Below, one piece after another: positions 35,085 to 46,340 of a DNA stretch of 64,000 nt; the stretch's first letter is position 1, and every line of letters begins with the position of its first letter. The position numbers and the translations under genes are program-made. Below the pieces are notes generated by a model that was not told the DNA's origin, searched no databases, and saw only the letters and a list, made by a program, of their open reading frames with translations. Source of the DNA: Plectrocnemia conspersa. Its lineage: Eukaryota > Arthropoda > Insecta > Trichoptera > Polycentropodidae. Location of the stretch: contig VTFK01000014.1 of the NCBI GenBank assembly GCA_009617715.1, forward strand, positions 124,001 to 188,000. Reading direction: 5' to 3'.

Positions 35085-36749
35085 GTGATGAACCTAGACG
35101 ATAAAACATTGGACGGTTCACTAAATATTGCTGACGGTTTTGCGCAATATTTTCATTCTGTTTTCGAGGAATATTTTTCGCCTTCTGCTCAGTCGCTTCC
35201 TTCTTCACGTTCTTGGTCTTCAGTTACTGACCATCAAAGAAACTGAGCACTCAGATCTTAAATATGGATTTAATAAATTAAAGACAGGGCGTTTTTCTGG
35301 ACCTGATTTAATTCCAGATTTTATTTTGAAGGGTTGCGAAGTCAGTCTCGCTGTTTCTCTAAAATATATTTATGATCTGATTCTCAAGACATCATTTCCT
35401 GATTTATGGAAATGCACAAAAGTCACCCCTATTCATACAAAGGGTGACAAATTATATATAAAGAATTATAGACCAGTCGCAGTGTTGTCAGCTCCTGCTA
35501 AATTATTTGAAATAATTATTCATAAATATCTCTCTAATCACTTTCGGCAAGTTTTGTTACACCAACAGCACGGGTTTCGTCCTGCCCGTTCCACTGTTAC
35601 TAACCTTCTGTCGTTCAATTCAAGTAGAATTCGAATTCGTAGTCGAATTCAAGTAGACGTCGTGTATACAGATTTTGAGAAAGCTTTTGACAAAGTTTGT
35701 CATAGGTTATTATTAAAAAAATTGTCGAACCTCGGTTGCTCGGATAATTTAACTCGGTTATTCTCGAGTTATTTAAGCAATCGTAGACAGTTTGTAGCCT
35801 ATGGTGGCCGATTGTCGAAAGAATATTTTACCCCTTCGGGGGCTCCTCAAGGATCCAATCTGGGCCCTCTGCTTTTTGTGTTATTTATTAATGACATAAA
35901 TACAGCAATTACAGATTCAAGTTTTCTTCTGTATGCAGATGATTTAAATTATATAAATGCATTCGATCTGTTGTGGACTCCTTCTCTCTACAAAGTGATT
36001 TAGACTCTCTGTGGAGATGGGCTTCCGTTAACCATCTGCCCTTTAGTGTCGGAAAGTGCCATACTGTGTCATTTTCTCGATCCAATTCGCCATCAGCTTA
36101 TTTCTATCATCTCGGTGGTAACATTTTGACTAGAGAAACTTCCACTAAAGTTCTCGGAATCACTTTCGAGAGCAAATGGAGGTTCTCTCTACACATACAC
36201 GACGTCTGTGATAAATCTTCCAAGATGCTCGGCTTTGTTATGAGGAATGCCTTTCACTTTGACGATCCGTCAGTTATTCGCATCCTCTATGACACCTTAG
36301 TACGTAGCATTATTGAATCAGGACCTATAATTTGGAATCCCCGAATAGCCAAATATTCCCTTTTAGTAGAAAAAATTCAAAAAAGGTATTTAAGATACCT
36401 TTACAAAAGGACATTTGGTTATTATCCGTACATATATCCCAGCGCCATTCTTTTAGGAGCGTTGGGATACGATTCGCTGAGCTCTCGCAGAAAGTTGTAT
36501 GTCGCTAAGCATTTTTTCAAATTACTAAAAGGTGCTGTTGACAATCCGGATTAGGTTCCGGAACATTTTCGAGAATCACGATCGCGTCTTCTTTTGATGT
36601 CCGTTAGGGCTAGAACGTTCGCACTTGCCGACTCGCCTATAGCTGTGGCCATCCGGCTCCTTAATACGCTGGCATTACATATTGATCTATTTAATGTTAG
36701 CTACGAGGAGCAGATCCAGTTTGTATCATTTAATTTTGATATTTTATAA
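35085..36749 (+). pseudogene. LINE A ORF2: reverse transcriptase and C-terminal part
   Basis: Frame 1 (35085-35246) gives the linker before the RT (GSLNIADGFAQYFHSVFEEY). A shift leads into the 35128 frame, which carries GRFSGPDLIPDFILKG, KNYRPVAVLSAPAKLFE, HQQHGFRPARSTVTNL, the first catalytic Asp in YTDFEKAFDKVCH (about 35665-35705), GAPQGSNLGPLLF (35839-35877) and YADD (35932-35943). A second shift near 35960-35975 moves to the 35973 frame, which gives the thumb (SLQSDLDSLWRWAS, KVLGITFESKWRF) to a TAG at 36552-36554. Sequence continues in that frame beyond the stop to 36749, ending with AVAIRLLNTLALHIDLFNVS. Three lesions in otherwise readable code suggest a fairly young but inactive copy. 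All catalytic Asp residues are kept. Confidence 0.9.
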
Positions 36750-36842
36750 TTTTTTGTTATGTTTATTATTTTTAAGTATTGTTCTATTTATGTATTGTAT
36801 ATATACGTTTTTTTTGTTTTATAAATTTAAAATTTGTTTTCG

Positions 36843-36884
36843 ACCATCGTGGCGCATTGGGGTAACCTATTAGGCCACGATGGT
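36843..36884 (+). ncRNA. 3' UTR stem-loop of LINE A
   Basis: ACCATCGTGGC (36843-36853) pairs perfectly with GCCACGATGGT (36874-36884), enclosing a 20-base loop containing GCATTGGGGTAACC. The loop block is conserved in the copy at 42.4 kb, while the stem there is partly broken. In other LINEs such 3' structures are what the RT recognises on its own RNA. That role here is inference. Confidence 0.7.
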
Positions 36885-36905
36885 TTTAATTTAATCTAAA
36901 AAAAT

Positions 36906-37249
36906 TAAAATAATACTAGAAAAATATTTTAAGACATAACTTTTTTTTTCTGAATTGAACCATTCAACTAATACAAAGAAAAAGCTGCAGCCTAATGATA
37001 CAGCGGCTCATTAGCAGTAATCAAAAATATATAAAATATAATAAACACACTACATAATTAATATTGATTAAAATATATCTTCAATTGTGCGAATATGTTT
37101 TTACATGTGTTTCTAATGTGATGAATATATGATTTATAAAACTCATGTAATTCATAAACATTTTATTAGTACCACGCAAGTTTTATGTTCCAAAAAGCCA
37201 CAATTTTACAGCAAGTCTCTACGAGCTACGACCCGTAGGCTTTTACACG
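36906..37249. other. AT-rich spacer, no feature seen
   Basis: No supported feature. Confidence 0.4.
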
Positions 37250-37760
37250 TGTCATAACATAAAGCTGTGGTACACTTTCTGTATATATGACGAGTCCTTG
37301 GCCATTGATTCTGGCTTTATTGGCCGCCTGTCACGCGACATTGCCTGTCACGCTCGAATAAAAACTAAACGTCGTCGTTTTCAGCGACTTTCATACGAAT
37401 CTCTTTCAATTTGATTTTTATTTAGCCCAATAACAAATTTATTATTACTCAACGCTGCAATCTGTTTGAAGACCTATATAAAGTGCTTCAAGGATCAATA
37501 GCCTTAACGAAAATGGCACTAGCGACAATATCGTACGCATTTTCCCATACGGCATGAGATGAACGTCTGCATGATGAGATTAAAATCTGAAACCTCATTA
37601 GATTGTCACGGTTGTCTATGTGGAGAGATGATATCAATTCTCAGTATGATGACTGTACGGTGTACGTAATTGAATCGAGCATACCTCGACATTGGAAAAT
37701 TATATCATGCATAATAATAATACACCACGATCTCACTATTAAACAATTAGGTATGGAAAA
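37250..37760. promoter_or_regulatory. Candidate conserved non-coding island
   Basis: Unique sequence: GGCCATTGATTCTGGCTTTATTGGCC near 37300-37325 (ATTGA and TTTAT homeodomain-like words between GGCC ends), CCTGTCACGCGACATTGCCTGTCACGC (TGTCACGC twice, 18 bp apart), AACGTCGTCGTTTTC. The 64-residue frame 37603-37797 has no domain. Confidence 0.3.
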
Positions 37761-38079
37761 TTGTAATAATTTAACTATGAATCTTTTTACAATTTAGTTT
37801 ATTTTTTATTATGGACTGATAAATAATGTGCCATATATTATTTATATGGTATCAAATAATGATCATCGAGAATGATATGCTTGAGTATGTATTATTTCTA
37901 TAAGTCCACAATTTTTTTGTGGTAGTTATAATACACATAACAGAGAACATATATATGTATCAAAAACATTATATACAATCAAAGAATATCAGAATATTAC
38001 GAAACTGCAAAAAATTAATTATACTAAATATTTTTTTTTTGTGTTGCAACTTTTTAACATTGCATAATTCATAATTACC
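37761..38079. other. AT-rich spacer, no feature seen
   Basis: No supported feature. Confidence 0.4.
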
Positions 38080-38460
38080 ATTTTCACGCAGACGTGCTCA
38101 AAATAAGAAAATGTTTCTTCATTCCCTAATTGTATGACTTCTTCTTCTCCTTGTATCTAGCCGACACGTATCTGAATTCGTTCTGGCGATTCGTCATCTT
38201 CGTCACATTCTCGTTATTATTGTATCCATCTAAAGGTGTCCGTCTCCGACGTCCCTACTGTTTCTTCTTCAGATGACATTAATGAAATTCTTTAAGAAGA
38301 AACACAAACGCTCTTGGCATTTGTCACGTGTGACGAGATGAAAGACTCTGACGAGATGTAGGAAGCTGTACGGCGCTAGAATAATAATAAAATGAGTCTT
38401 AGAAAAGAAGAATTGAGTCTTCACCACCCAACTCACTTACGGTGCGTGATAGGCATTAAT
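38080..38460. promoter_or_regulatory. Candidate non-coding island with E-box palindrome
   Basis: GTCACGTGTGACGAG near 38324-38338 contains CACGTG and TGACG cores. A CTTCTTCTTCTCC tract precedes it, and GGTGTCCGTCTCCGACGTCCC lies near 38234. No frame. Confidence 0.2.
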
Positions 38461-39410
38461 TAATACTAAAAAAACACTATGCAAATTATTTTTTGTATAA
38501 ATACAATGGTACATCATATTAGCTGTGTGATGAATGTCAAGATGTTTATTATTAAATTGATTATGGGAAATGCTCATAAAACGATATATTTTAATGATCA
38601 TATTTATTGCGTGGTATTTAAATAAAAAGCTACTTTGCTTAATGATCATTGCTTAGGAAGTGTATTAAGCCTTTTTCATTCATTACATTCATTAATTACT
38701 ATTTTTAATATTGTTCTTCAATACCTTATTTTGATCGGAACATTCGTTAGCGAATCTTTAATCGATTTCAGTTTTTTTATATATACATATATTTATTGCA
38801 TTCTTCGTCTCATATTTAATACACAAATAACGAATTTGACCTGAGAAAAGATCGAGATTTTTTGTTCAGAAGAAGAATTTATTACTTATTAATAACAGTT
38901 TGACATATTAATTTATCGTATTCTTTATAATTCATATTTTAGGATCATTATCGTATTTTAAAATTATTTATTATATTTATATGTATTTTTAATTACTATA
39001 ACAAAGTAATGACGATCAAAGGTTATATTAATATTTATAATATTAAATTGTACTTTATATTTCCATACTTTCGTGATTCAATAAATCGTTTGTATTATTA
39101 TCGTTGTGGAATTAGGGAGTGGTCTCTAAGATGGAGATTCTATTATATAGAAACAATTTCGAGACAAAGGTCTTGAATAAAGCTGTGCCTTCTATAAGAC
39201 AATATGTAGTATCTACTAATCGAATTTTTATATAATATATTATTTCAGTGGCAAATTTTATAGTATATAATAAATCAAATTATTTTTTTTCCCTGAATAA
39301 TGTGTTCCGTTAAATTACAATTGAATTTTTACTATTTTATTAATATATTATAGTAATAAATTGCTATTTTTAGGAATTGTGCCGTAATCTATAATATTAT
39401 AATCATAAAA

Positions 39411-39413
<3 letters not shown>
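38461..39413. other. AT-rich spacer
   Basis: Two opposed short frames (38437-38649 -, 38635-38844 +) without domains. A patch at 39110-39200 is slightly GC-richer. Nothing supported. Confidence 0.4.

Positions 39414-39496
<83 letters not shown>
39414..39496. repeat. (AT)n microsatellite, about 83 bp
   Basis: Uninterrupted TA/AT dinucleotide repeat, followed 60 bp later by a SINE-like sequence. Confidence 0.95.
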
Positions 39497-39499
<3 letters not shown>

Positions 39500-39552
39500 A
39501 AACATAGAAAATTGTCTAAAAGGCTAATATCATTGATGTAAAACAATCGCAT

Positions 39553-39660
39553 AAGCTCGGAATAGCGTAGTTCGTTCGGTTTTAACTGATAACCCAGAGG
39601 CCACGGGTTCGAGCCACGGCAGCAGACTTAATTTTTTATTTATAAAAATACGCTAAAAAC
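39553..39660 (+). mobile_element. tRNA-derived SINE-like sequence
   Basis: A-box-like TAGTTCGTTCGG (39568-39579) and B box GGTTCGAGCC (39606-39615) are correctly spaced, with TAACTGATAACCCAGAGG between them resembling a tRNA-Ile anticodon arm. The arms do not pair well enough for a functional tRNA, and there is no discriminator or acceptor match. It ends in T-rich sequence from 39631. Best read as a SINE head or tRNA pseudogene. Confidence 0.5.
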
Positions 39661-39815
39661 CGAATCGAAAAATGTGTATGTGTTAAAAAATAATCTTTGA
39701 AATAGTCGCGTACAAAAAAAAATAAACATTTACTTTTGCAGAAAAATAGGAACTGCTGACGTCAACTAGAAAGCATTTAAAATATAATAAGGGCGCTCAT
39801 TCAAAAAGTTTAATC

Positions 39816-39992
39816 GCTATTACCAGGCGCGTATGGCAAGATACATTTGCTTTTGCTCGCTCGCGTTTGAGTGAGAGATAATGGCGTGCGTTGCATGCGT
39901 TCCGCACGCCCACTTCTTCTCACTCACTCTCGTCACTTAACACGCGAGCGAGCGAAAGGGAATGTAACTCACCGTACGCGCCTGGCTATTAC
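39816..39992. mobile_element. 161-bp hAT-type MITE with perfect 8-bp TSD
   Basis: The element 39824-39984 begins CAGGCGCGTA and ends TACGCGCCTG. The flanks are GCTATTAC at 39816-39823 and again at 39985-39992, a perfect 8-bp target duplication. The arms continue as inverted repeats for about 55 bp (CTCGCTCGCG... and the complement), and even the centre is palindromic (GGCGTGCG...CGCACGCC), so the whole element can fold as a hairpin. CAG-type ends with an 8-bp duplication place it in the hAT group. It has no coding capacity. Its inner arm contains GTGTTAAGTGACGA (on the minus strand), shared with the elements at 54.9, 56.1 and 60.0 kb. Confidence 0.9.
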
Positions 39993-41050
39993 CCTGAAAA
40001 TGAAAATCCTCGTAAAAAGTATGTAAAAGTTAATAGTCCTTCCATGAAAAATGTCAATTCATGATCACCTAATATTAAAAAAAAAAATATGTAAATCTAG
40101 ATATACATATATACATATATTGTATTTTTCGGCTTATCAGTAATAAAAACGAAACATGCTCTGGATTATCAGTTTAACCCTTTAAGCGGTATCGATCTTT
40201 CACTGTGTAAATAATATATAAATAAATAATATATAAAAAACATTATATTTAATTATTAAATTTTGTAATTTGATTTATTGTAAATTATTTCCATAGAAAA
40301 TAATAGCAATAAATTAAAGAGTACGAATTAAGTGAACGTAACAAAAAATATTTTATATTAATGTTATAAAAAATATTGAGGGCCTCTGAATTAATATAAA
40401 AAAATACACAAAAGCCGAATAATATAGTGTTTAAAAGTATGTAAAATAAATTAACTAAATTTATTAATAGAAAAGTGTTAAAATAAATTATTAGAACATA
40501 CTAATACAAAAAAGTAGTAAAATAAATCAATGCAATAGTGATTCAAAAGACTGATTTCCTTTGATGATAATCACAGGAAAATGCAAATATTATTTATGAA
40601 ATAATATTTATTTTAAACTTGACTTTTCAATACAGATTTTAAGAAAATTAGGTAATTTTAATAAATTAATGCAAGGGCTGATTCAAAAAGACAAAATCTA
40701 TACAGGTGCCATTGCTATTCGTGACATAATGTTTATGCGAAATGTAATTTTCTGCATTAGCTGCTATTAAATCAAAATACCAATCTCTTTTTGTAGTGAA
40801 AATATAACCCCAGTAGTATTTCATGTATTAAACCACAATTTTAATCAATGGTAAAATAAATATATTAATTATTCTGTAAATTACGTTTTCTTCAATTTGA
40901 AATAAAAAAATATGTCTGAACTATTTTATGGAATCAGAGGGGGGGGGGGGCAGAATTTTTTTTTTAAATATGGAGTGTAGTAACATCAATTTTGAAAACC
41001 ACTACACACTTAAATTACATAATTACTTATCATTGTGAGGCGTTCGTGAA
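39993..41050. other. AT-rich spacer
   Basis: A G-run at 40939-40950 is next to a T-run. No genes. A GC patch near 40670-40820 (GATTCAAAAAGACAAAATC) is unassigned. Confidence 0.4.
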
Positions 41051-41470
41051 TCACGCTTTATTTAACAAATGTCAATTGTTTACGCTGTAAATATTTCGCG
41101 TATTAGATTTTTATTTATTCCATATAGCATTGACGCCAATGAAATTATATCCCATTCCCGATTACAGCAGTCTCAGCGTATACGATACAATCTCGGCAAA
41201 GTTCGGGCGCAGAACAGGTGCATACGGCGAATGTTGCCAGTGTTAGTCGCCGTCTCGTTTCGATGCATCGGTGTTGCCATAGCGTTGGTAGGTTTGTATA
41301 TGTGTATGTGTGCGAGTCTCCGGTGGCCCATGAGAACCGGCGACGTGATGTCCTCACCCACTGCTCGACAAAGGCACGGTTAAAAAATCACGAAGCAATT
41401 TCCTCGATGCGATGATCGTGCATCGGCCGATCGATGTTTACAAGCTTTTTGGGTTTGGGGTTTGTTTATG
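41051..41470. promoter_or_regulatory. GC-rich, CpG-rich island
   Basis: Four mutually overlapping frames on both strands (41069-41383, 41145-41357, 41173-41361, 41218-41415) reflect GC content, not genes. Words: GTTGCCAGTGTTAGTCGCCG, CGGTGGCCCATGAGAACCGG, CATCGGCCGATCGATG (41422-41437, palindromic core). No domain in any frame. Candidate regulatory island or short unmethylated CpG patch. Confidence 0.3.
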
Positions 41471-42127
41471 GTTTGATTGTGGAATTGTTGTTTGGGATGA
41501 ATTGCTTTTGAACTCTTTAAATCCAAGAAGAAGAAATGCTTGGTAGTTAAGTGAATAAGCTATAAATATAGCAAAAAAGTATATGTACTAGAAAAAATTG
41601 AGGATTTCACAGCATCACATTTTTTTTATATTTTAAATATTAAATTATAATTAAAGATCACTTAGATATATCGAATAATGCTTTATAGTTGGATATGATT
41701 GTTAATAAAAAATAAACATACAATATACTCTCGATTATCCGAACCAATGCTGGGGAGGAAGTGCACAAATAATTGAAAAATACGTTATTTAAATTTTTAA
41801 TTTTAATTTTCTTTTAAAATATGTATAATTATTTACATTATTGGAAAAATTTATGAATTTCATTTGGTCTTAATCATTTTTGAATATCGAATATTAATAC
41901 CTAGTTATAAAAAAATATTTTTTAATAATTTTAGTATGTAATATATAATATCATATATTGCACGTTTTTTATTTAAATTTGATTGTTCCTACTGTAGCAA
42001 TTGATGTTGATTTACTTTTGTGAGTTTCTGTTTTTTTTTATTAATTAACCAAATTATTTTGAATAGTCAAACTTATACAAAATTATAAATAGTCAAACTA
42101 TTCTAGAGGAATTTTAGTTTAGTGTTA
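41471..42127. other. AT-rich spacer, no feature seen
   Basis: No supported feature. Confidence 0.4.
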
Positions 42128-42436
42128 TGGAATGTGTTCGAGAATCACGATCGCGTCCTCTTTAGATGCCGCGTTAGCCAAATCGCCTATGGCTGTTGCC
42201 ATCCGGCTCCCTAATACGCTGGCATTGAACATTGATCTGTTTAATGTCAGCTACGGTCTGGTTCGAATCATTTAATTTTAATATTTTATTATTATTATTT
42301 TTTCTTATGCTTTTTGTATTATTTTTAATATATTTTTTTGTATATTAAAATAATACCATGTATTCTTTTTTAACCATCAAGACGCATTGGGGTAACTTGT
42401 TAGGTCACGATGAAATTAATTTAATTTAAATAAATC
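42128..42436 (+). mobile_element. 3'-end fragment of LINE A
   Basis: Aligns in order with 36560-36895: TTCGAGAATCACGATCGCGT, GCCATCCGGCTCC.TAATACG, ATTGATCTGTTTAATGTCAG, an AT-rich 3' UTR and CGCATTGGGGTAACTTGTTAG. Relative to the larger copy it lacks about 25 bases in the RARTFALAD stretch and has lost part of the terminal stem. It is a severely 5'-truncated insertion of about 310 bp. The 3' boundary coincides with the end of the larger copy, which helps define the family's true 3' end. Confidence 0.9.
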
Positions 42437-42765
42437 GTGCTTCTCATTTTAATTTTATATTATAAAGTTGATGGATTTTTGCTAAAAGCAAGAGTTGTCC
42501 CTTTTATAAGTATGTACTTAATATAATATTTCACTTTTTAATGTATTTTTTATATAATACTTTGTACCAAAAATATATTGAAAATGCTTATTGGAACTCG
42601 GAATTTTCTGGTTTATAAATTAATTCACAAAGTAATTAATTTCTTACTTTGCCATTTATTCATGTCCTTTTTTATCTCCTATAATATATTTACACTTAAT
42701 CAAATTCTAAGTCTTTCTAGTATTTTTTAAATAAAAGTTAATACCTGGCACGTTCTTTATTGTTT
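42437..42765. other. AT-rich spacer, no feature seen
   Basis: No supported feature. Confidence 0.4.
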
Positions 42766-42860
42766 TTTCACAAAATATTTCATAAGATAATTTGTAAAAT
42801 ATTTTATAAAATAATTTTCAAAATATTTCATAAGATAATTCGCAAAATATTGCATTAAAA
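42766..42860. repeat. AT-rich minisatellite, about four units
   Basis: CAAAATATTTCATAAGATAA recurs (about 42771 and 42822), alternating with TAAAATATTTTATAAAATAA and a shorter last unit, with a period near 25 bp. It stops a few bases before the mariner terminus. Confidence 0.7.
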
Positions 42861-42865
42861 ATTAC

Positions 42866-43230
42866 TATTAGGTATTCCAAAAGGAATGTCATTTTAAAAA
42901 AAATATTTTTAATATCTGTATTTAGTATCAACACAGATATGATTTTCTTAATGCAAAGGAATTTGCATTAAGAAACTCTTAAACTTGGCTAAACAAATAA
43001 CAGCAATCTTATTTTGTTATCAGCTTGATAACTTGCACAAGAACACAAAATCTCTCTCGGTAAAATCAAGGTACTTGGCTGAAATGTTTTATTTAACCAC
43101 CATACTCTCTAAACCTTGCTCCTTCGACTACCATTTATTTTGGTCGATGCACTTCCTAGACGAAAAAAAATGCAGACTATATGAAAAGGGGGCTATCAGA
43201 ATATTGAATGCAATTAATAAATGACTGGAA
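42866..43230 (+). pseudogene. mariner transposon fossil
   Basis: A mariner-like end TTAGGTATTCCAAAAGGAAT starts at 42868 after TA. Inside, 42985 onward reads KQITAILFCYQLDNLHKN, where the second catalytic region (QQDNA.PH) is degraded. In one frame PPYSLNLAPS lies at 43097-43126. After a one-base shift come DYHLFWSMHFLDEKK and a KGAIRILNAINK end (to 43221, TGA at 43222-43224). This is the C-terminal third of a Tc1/mariner transposase; PPYSPDLAPSDYHLFWSM is the usual form, with the last catalytic Asp in SDYH. The N-terminal two thirds are deleted and no 3' terminus is visible. Confidence 0.85.
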
Positions 43231-44035
43231 GGTGAGGAAAGGTTATGTTAATAAAAAGAAATTATATTTCGAATCATTAAAATAAAATTTATATTTTAAA
43301 GTGTACTTAGTAAAATATCATTAAAATTTAATTATAGGATGTACATATATTGCTGTTTAAATCAACTTCAATAAAGCTATTTAAGATAATTAAGATAAAA
43401 TTAACGATATCCTCAAACTAACGATATAAAAACTTATATATTTTTATTATTCCTATAAATATACATTAAATATTCATTTTTTCTTTATATATTAAAATGT
43501 GACAGAAAATTATTAAAATAAACAATATTAATATTATTTTAATGTTTAAAAATTGTTCAATACATATATAAAAAAATATATATTTTAATTTAATAAATAA
43601 AATGAATGAATTTAAGATAATATTTGTTTTTTTTTTAAATCACTAGTATTTATTACTTACAGTAAACTCAGTTAAAATTTAAGTTATTGAATTAATGATT
43701 GTTTTAAATCTATTAATTATATTGTAGAAAGTCTTAAATATTTTTAATTAGATTAAATTTGATTTTATGTTGATTTAATTTATTTTTTTTACATTTTAAT
43801 TTTATGTAAAACTTTTAATATGTTATATTTTTTTTATAAATTAGTAATACGTATTATGTTACTACAAATTTTAATTTTAATAGTATTGCATTATACTTTG
43901 TAAAGTTGTTATATAATTTATTTAATATAATTATCACGTGCTATTTTACAATCAATTAACACTTTCTCAACAATTCCACAAAAAATCTTATATAATTACA
44001 TTTTTTCAGAATCTTCTGTTTCATCTTTGCCAGAC
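43231..44035. other. AT-rich spacer, no feature seen
   Basis: Extremely AT-rich. No features. Confidence 0.4.
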
Positions 44036-44420
44036 CGCTAACACATAGGTAATAATTGCAAGTCTATTGTGTGGTTAATTGAAGACGTTTCACCTGCGTT
44101 CATTAGCCGACGTGTCGGATTTGCGAAATTTGCACAAACACTCTGATTGACAGCCTAATCGGCTCCTGGGGCGATTCTCTAATGAAAATGTCAAATATGC
44201 AGAACCTTGGGCGTCGTGAAATAAAATATAAAAATAATTACGAGATTTATTGATTTTTGTGCGGAGTCAATTTTGCATAACAAACGACTTTATAATTGCT
44301 GTAATCGTTACTTATTTACGAATAATCGCCATAATCTACCGGCGATATGACAAGCCTTCAATTTGGAATGTGATTTATTGAGCCTCTGGGCCAGTTCCGT
44401 CTTCTTCTGGGGTTTAAAAC
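44036..44420. promoter_or_regulatory. Candidate enhancer-like island with Pbx/Meis site
   Basis: Contains an exact TGATTGACAG (44144-44153), the composite Exd/Hth (Pbx/Meis) site. Around it are ATTAGCCGACGTGTCGGATT (inverted CGACGTGTCG), CTAATCGGCTCC, GTAATCGTTACTTATTTACG and TAATCTACCGGCGATATGAC. Homeodomain cores are dense and there is no reading frame. The best single candidate regulatory island in the window. Its function is inferred from motifs. Confidence 0.4.
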
Positions 44421-46125
44421 CATTAAATTGAAAAAAAATGTATAAATAATATTTACTCAAATTCAGCAATTGTAAAAATGACTTAATTGCAGTATTTACA
44501 GTTATTAAAATATTTTATTAAATACGAATAGCCTTAATAAATTTTACAGTATTTTTTACTGAATTATTTTAATAATTTAGCTATGCAAAATACTGTCGTA
44601 AATAATAAGCTTTGTACTATTTTATTAAAAAATTAAACAGTTTTAAAATGTAGATTTACTTTTATATAAACTCTAACATAAGTCTAAAAATAGCTGGCTA
44701 AATAAAAAAAATCCGAAAAATAAAACTATAAAAAAATATATAATCAAACTATTTTAAATAATTGATCCATTGTTATATAGTATTTGAAATTAAAATTATA
44801 CATTAATGTATATTTGTAATGCACCGCAAAAAACTTGATTTTTGACGAATTAACAATTCATTATAACAAATTAGCGGTACTCCATTCCCTAGTACGCTCA
44901 CTTCTGAGTACCTATTAATTTAAAAAAAAAACTTGCCTACTAAATATAATAAAAAATAAAACTATAAAAAATATTAGTGATATTTTTTTTCTATAAAAAC
45001 CACAAGTATGGGTTTCGCGCTATAGTGCGTCGATATCTAATCCCTACAATGATCATAAATTTAAAGTTTTAAAATATTTTATGACAAGATTTTAGTATTT
45101 TATATTTGAAATTTATAAAATATTTTAACTACTTTATATAATTACTTGTTTTGATACCTAAAAATATAATTTATATTATGTTAATAATTTAAAATATACA
45201 TATATTTATTTATAATGAAAAAAATATAAAATGTATTTTTTTTTAGAATTTTTTTTTACATTGATACAAAAATTGAATCACCTTATAGCTAACCAATTAA
45301 TTCACGTAATAAAGGGTACAGTTTATACATAAGTTAATTAAGTTCTCACATCAGCAATAATATTTTAAAAACCCGTTAAATAAAATTTGGTTTTATTTAT
45401 ACACACATGTTTTTTATATTCATGTAATGTATCGGAAAATCCCGATATAATAAATTTCTTGGAAATTTACTCCTCCTTCGAGTATTAAAAATGCCTTCAT
45501 TTGTATTCAATGCACAAAGAGAACTGCTTCTTAATATATTTTTTGTGATAATAAAATAAATACTACATTCTGCGTATATAAAACAATAAACTATTTTTAA
45601 TAATTTAATAAATTATAGACCCATATCTGAAATACAAGGGAACAACTGGGTCAGACGTTGAATAAGTTATATCGGATGATATACCACTGTTTAAAACTTT
45701 CACTATGGAATAAATCACTGATTTAAAAATCAAATAATAACATTGCTACACTGGAAGAAGTATTATACAAAAAAATAATAAATGGAATGCCATAATCTTA
45801 TTATAACATTAATTAGATCGTTAAATCGCAGTAAATTGTAATCATTTATGCAATAGTTGTATATAATCGCATTTATTACTAAGTAGTTTTACGATCTGGC
45901 ATTTTTCTTTAGGCCAAGTTTATTCTAATGTAAAATATTGACGTCTTTACTATGCTATCATCAATATGTTTAATTATTTATGCCTTAAGACGAATATCTA
46001 ATCGTTAAGATTAAGAATGGTTTACGGATTTTTCCGTCGTTTAAGTGATAAGTGATGTCTATTTTTAATCTATACATAAATCTATCCGAATATCGAATCG
46101 TTGCTGTGTATATTTTATTTATATA
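44421..46125. other. AT-rich spacer
   Basis: No frames above background. A patch at 44820-44920 and another at 45000-45050 are slightly GC-richer and unassigned. Confidence 0.4.
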
Positions 46126-46340
46126 ATTTTATGTGCATTTTTTTCGCTTTCCTCCACCGTTCGCCGGTGAATCAACGACGTCTTTATTCGGCTATAAATT
46201 TCGTACGCTTGTTAAAATTCTACTGAGCACGCATTGAATCAAACTGTGGGATAATTTGAATAAAGTGTTTTATTATCGGCGGCGCTTAGAATGCATTGGG
46301 CTTAATAAAAGTTAGGCGCAAAAAACTAAACAATACAATC
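46126..46340. promoter_or_regulatory. Candidate conserved non-coding island
   Basis: CACCGTTCGCCGGTGAATCAACGACG near 46157 (inverted CACCG...CGGTG), TTTTATTATCGGCGGCGC near 46269, GCATTGGGCTTAATAAAAG. ATAAA and TTAAT words. No frame. Confidence 0.25.

Larger units (their letters stand above)
35079..36905 (+). mobile_element. 5'-truncated non-LTR retrotransposon, LINE A
   Basis: The element starts abruptly within ORF2, before the reverse transcriptase, and runs to a 3' UTR with a stem-loop (36843-36884) and an A/T-rich tail (AATCTAAAAAAATTAAAATA). The endonuclease and ORF1 are missing, the normal result of incomplete target-primed reverse transcription. Two other fragments in the window, at 8832-9085 (RT) and 42128-42436 (3' end), belong to the same family, so it was active repeatedly here. 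I see no clear target-site duplication. Family: Jockey/CR1-like LINEs by motif; the clade needs a tree. Confidence 0.9.

Noticed and set aside
39553..39640. Functional tRNA-Ile gene
   Set aside because: A and B boxes are present, but the acceptor and D/anticodon stems do not pair properly.
41069..41415. Up to 104-residue ORFs on both strands
   Set aside because: Four overlapping frames without domains in a CpG-rich patch; expected by composition.
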